From: JBBQLG01 sp964251665
Lineage (GTDB): Bacteria > Bacteroidota > Bacteroidia > Cytophagales > Spirosomataceae
Assembly: GCA_964251665.1 (NCBI GenBank)
Contig: CAXUKO010000032.1
Location: 1 to 42,782, forward strand
DNA length: 42,782 nt
Reading direction: 5' to 3'
In this document: in pieces, positions 42,729 through 42,782 of the stretch
Layout of the letters: the number at the start of each line of letters is the position of its first letter
Position numbering within the stretch: position 1 is the first letter of the stretch
Made by a program: the position numbers and the translations under genes
The notes under the pieces: generated by a model
Seen by the model: only the letters and a program-made list of their open reading frames with translations
Databases searched by the model: none
What the model was told of the DNA's origin: nothing

Positions 42729-42782
42729 TAAGAGCGTGTTGGGGAATTAGATTCGGCATTAGGCCGGTATTCGCTGTAACAT
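42728..42782 (-). mobile_element. Insertion-sequence end: transposase C-terminus plus terminal repeat
   Basis: Read on the minus strand from the window edge: MLQRIPA, stop (42759-42761), a short spacer, then the 21-base terminal sequence 42748-42728 that is the exact counterpart of 35-55. Differences between the two copies outside the 21 bases show they are related but not identical elements. It interrupts the FRG gene. Confidence 0.55.

Noticed and set aside
1..42782. The whole window as one composite transposon between two insertion sequences
   Set aside because: The content is mostly housekeeping (mqo, fumC, lpxK, menC, hemF), the two ends differ outside 21 bases, and a contig break at repeats explains the picture more simply.

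Overview
The window looks like a chromosomal segment of a Bacteroidota bacterium of the Cytophagales, close to Spirosoma or relatives. This rests on gene content and sequence signals: promoter elements of the TAnnTTTG type, a Bacteroidota-type putative porin, an exo-muramidase of the NamZ family, a TssD-type tube domain of the Bacteroidota type VI secretion system, and many long hairpins between genes. GC is moderate (about half) over most genes and drops sharply in a few places. No rRNA, tRNA or CRISPR array was recognised. Both ends carry what looks like the last codons of a transposase plus a shared 21-bp terminal sequence in opposite orientation, so the window may be a contig that stopped at insertion sequences.

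Layout. 0-7.3 kb: malate:quinone oxidoreductase, a large Bacteroidota-specific protein with a nucleoside-phosphorylase-like end, a lipoprotein, a small sigma-like/anti-sigma-like pair, and fumarase. 7.4-8.5 kb: an Xre/ParS-RES toxin-antitoxin pair. 8.5-16.2 kb: dienelactone hydrolase, putative porin, LpxK, MenC, HemF, an AlbA_2 (Schlafen-like) regulator and an unknown protein. 16.7-22.3 kb: an exported carbohydrate-related set (fibronectin-III repeat protein, a deacetylase-like protein coupled to it by a stop/start overlap, and a GH20 hexosaminidase). 22.3-29.6 kb: UPF1-like helicase, exported cyclophilin, AAA_14/DUF4143 ATPase, NamZ-type muramidase, a LolE/FtsX-like permease and a DUF2267 protein.

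30.0-35.1 kb is an accessory toxin locus: a 1421-residue polymorphic toxin with an N-terminal TssD (Hcp-like) domain, a hydrophobic linker, a long Rhs/YD-repeat shell and an A/T-rich C-terminal tip. The tip carries the six active-site residues of CD38-type ADP-ribosyl cyclases/NAD glycohydrolases at closely matching spacing. A small very A/T-rich gene follows (candidate immunity protein), then a displaced and broken copy of the Rhs core end that records an earlier tip exchange.

35.1-42.8 kb: a DUF4440 protein, a GH63-like glycosidase, a small acetyltransferase, an ADP-ribosylglycohydrolase, then a tightly overlapping mntA-hepT-PLD operon. Its third gene joins a phospholipase-D-type nuclease domain, a long helical/coiled-coil region and a J domain. 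Next to it an FRG-domain gene is cut off by the right-hand insertion sequence. The right end therefore resembles a small defence island.

A second theme is structural. At least three intergenic hairpins are built from direct repeats with an 8-nt period in their arms, and three others are perfect stems of 21, 25 and 29 bp.
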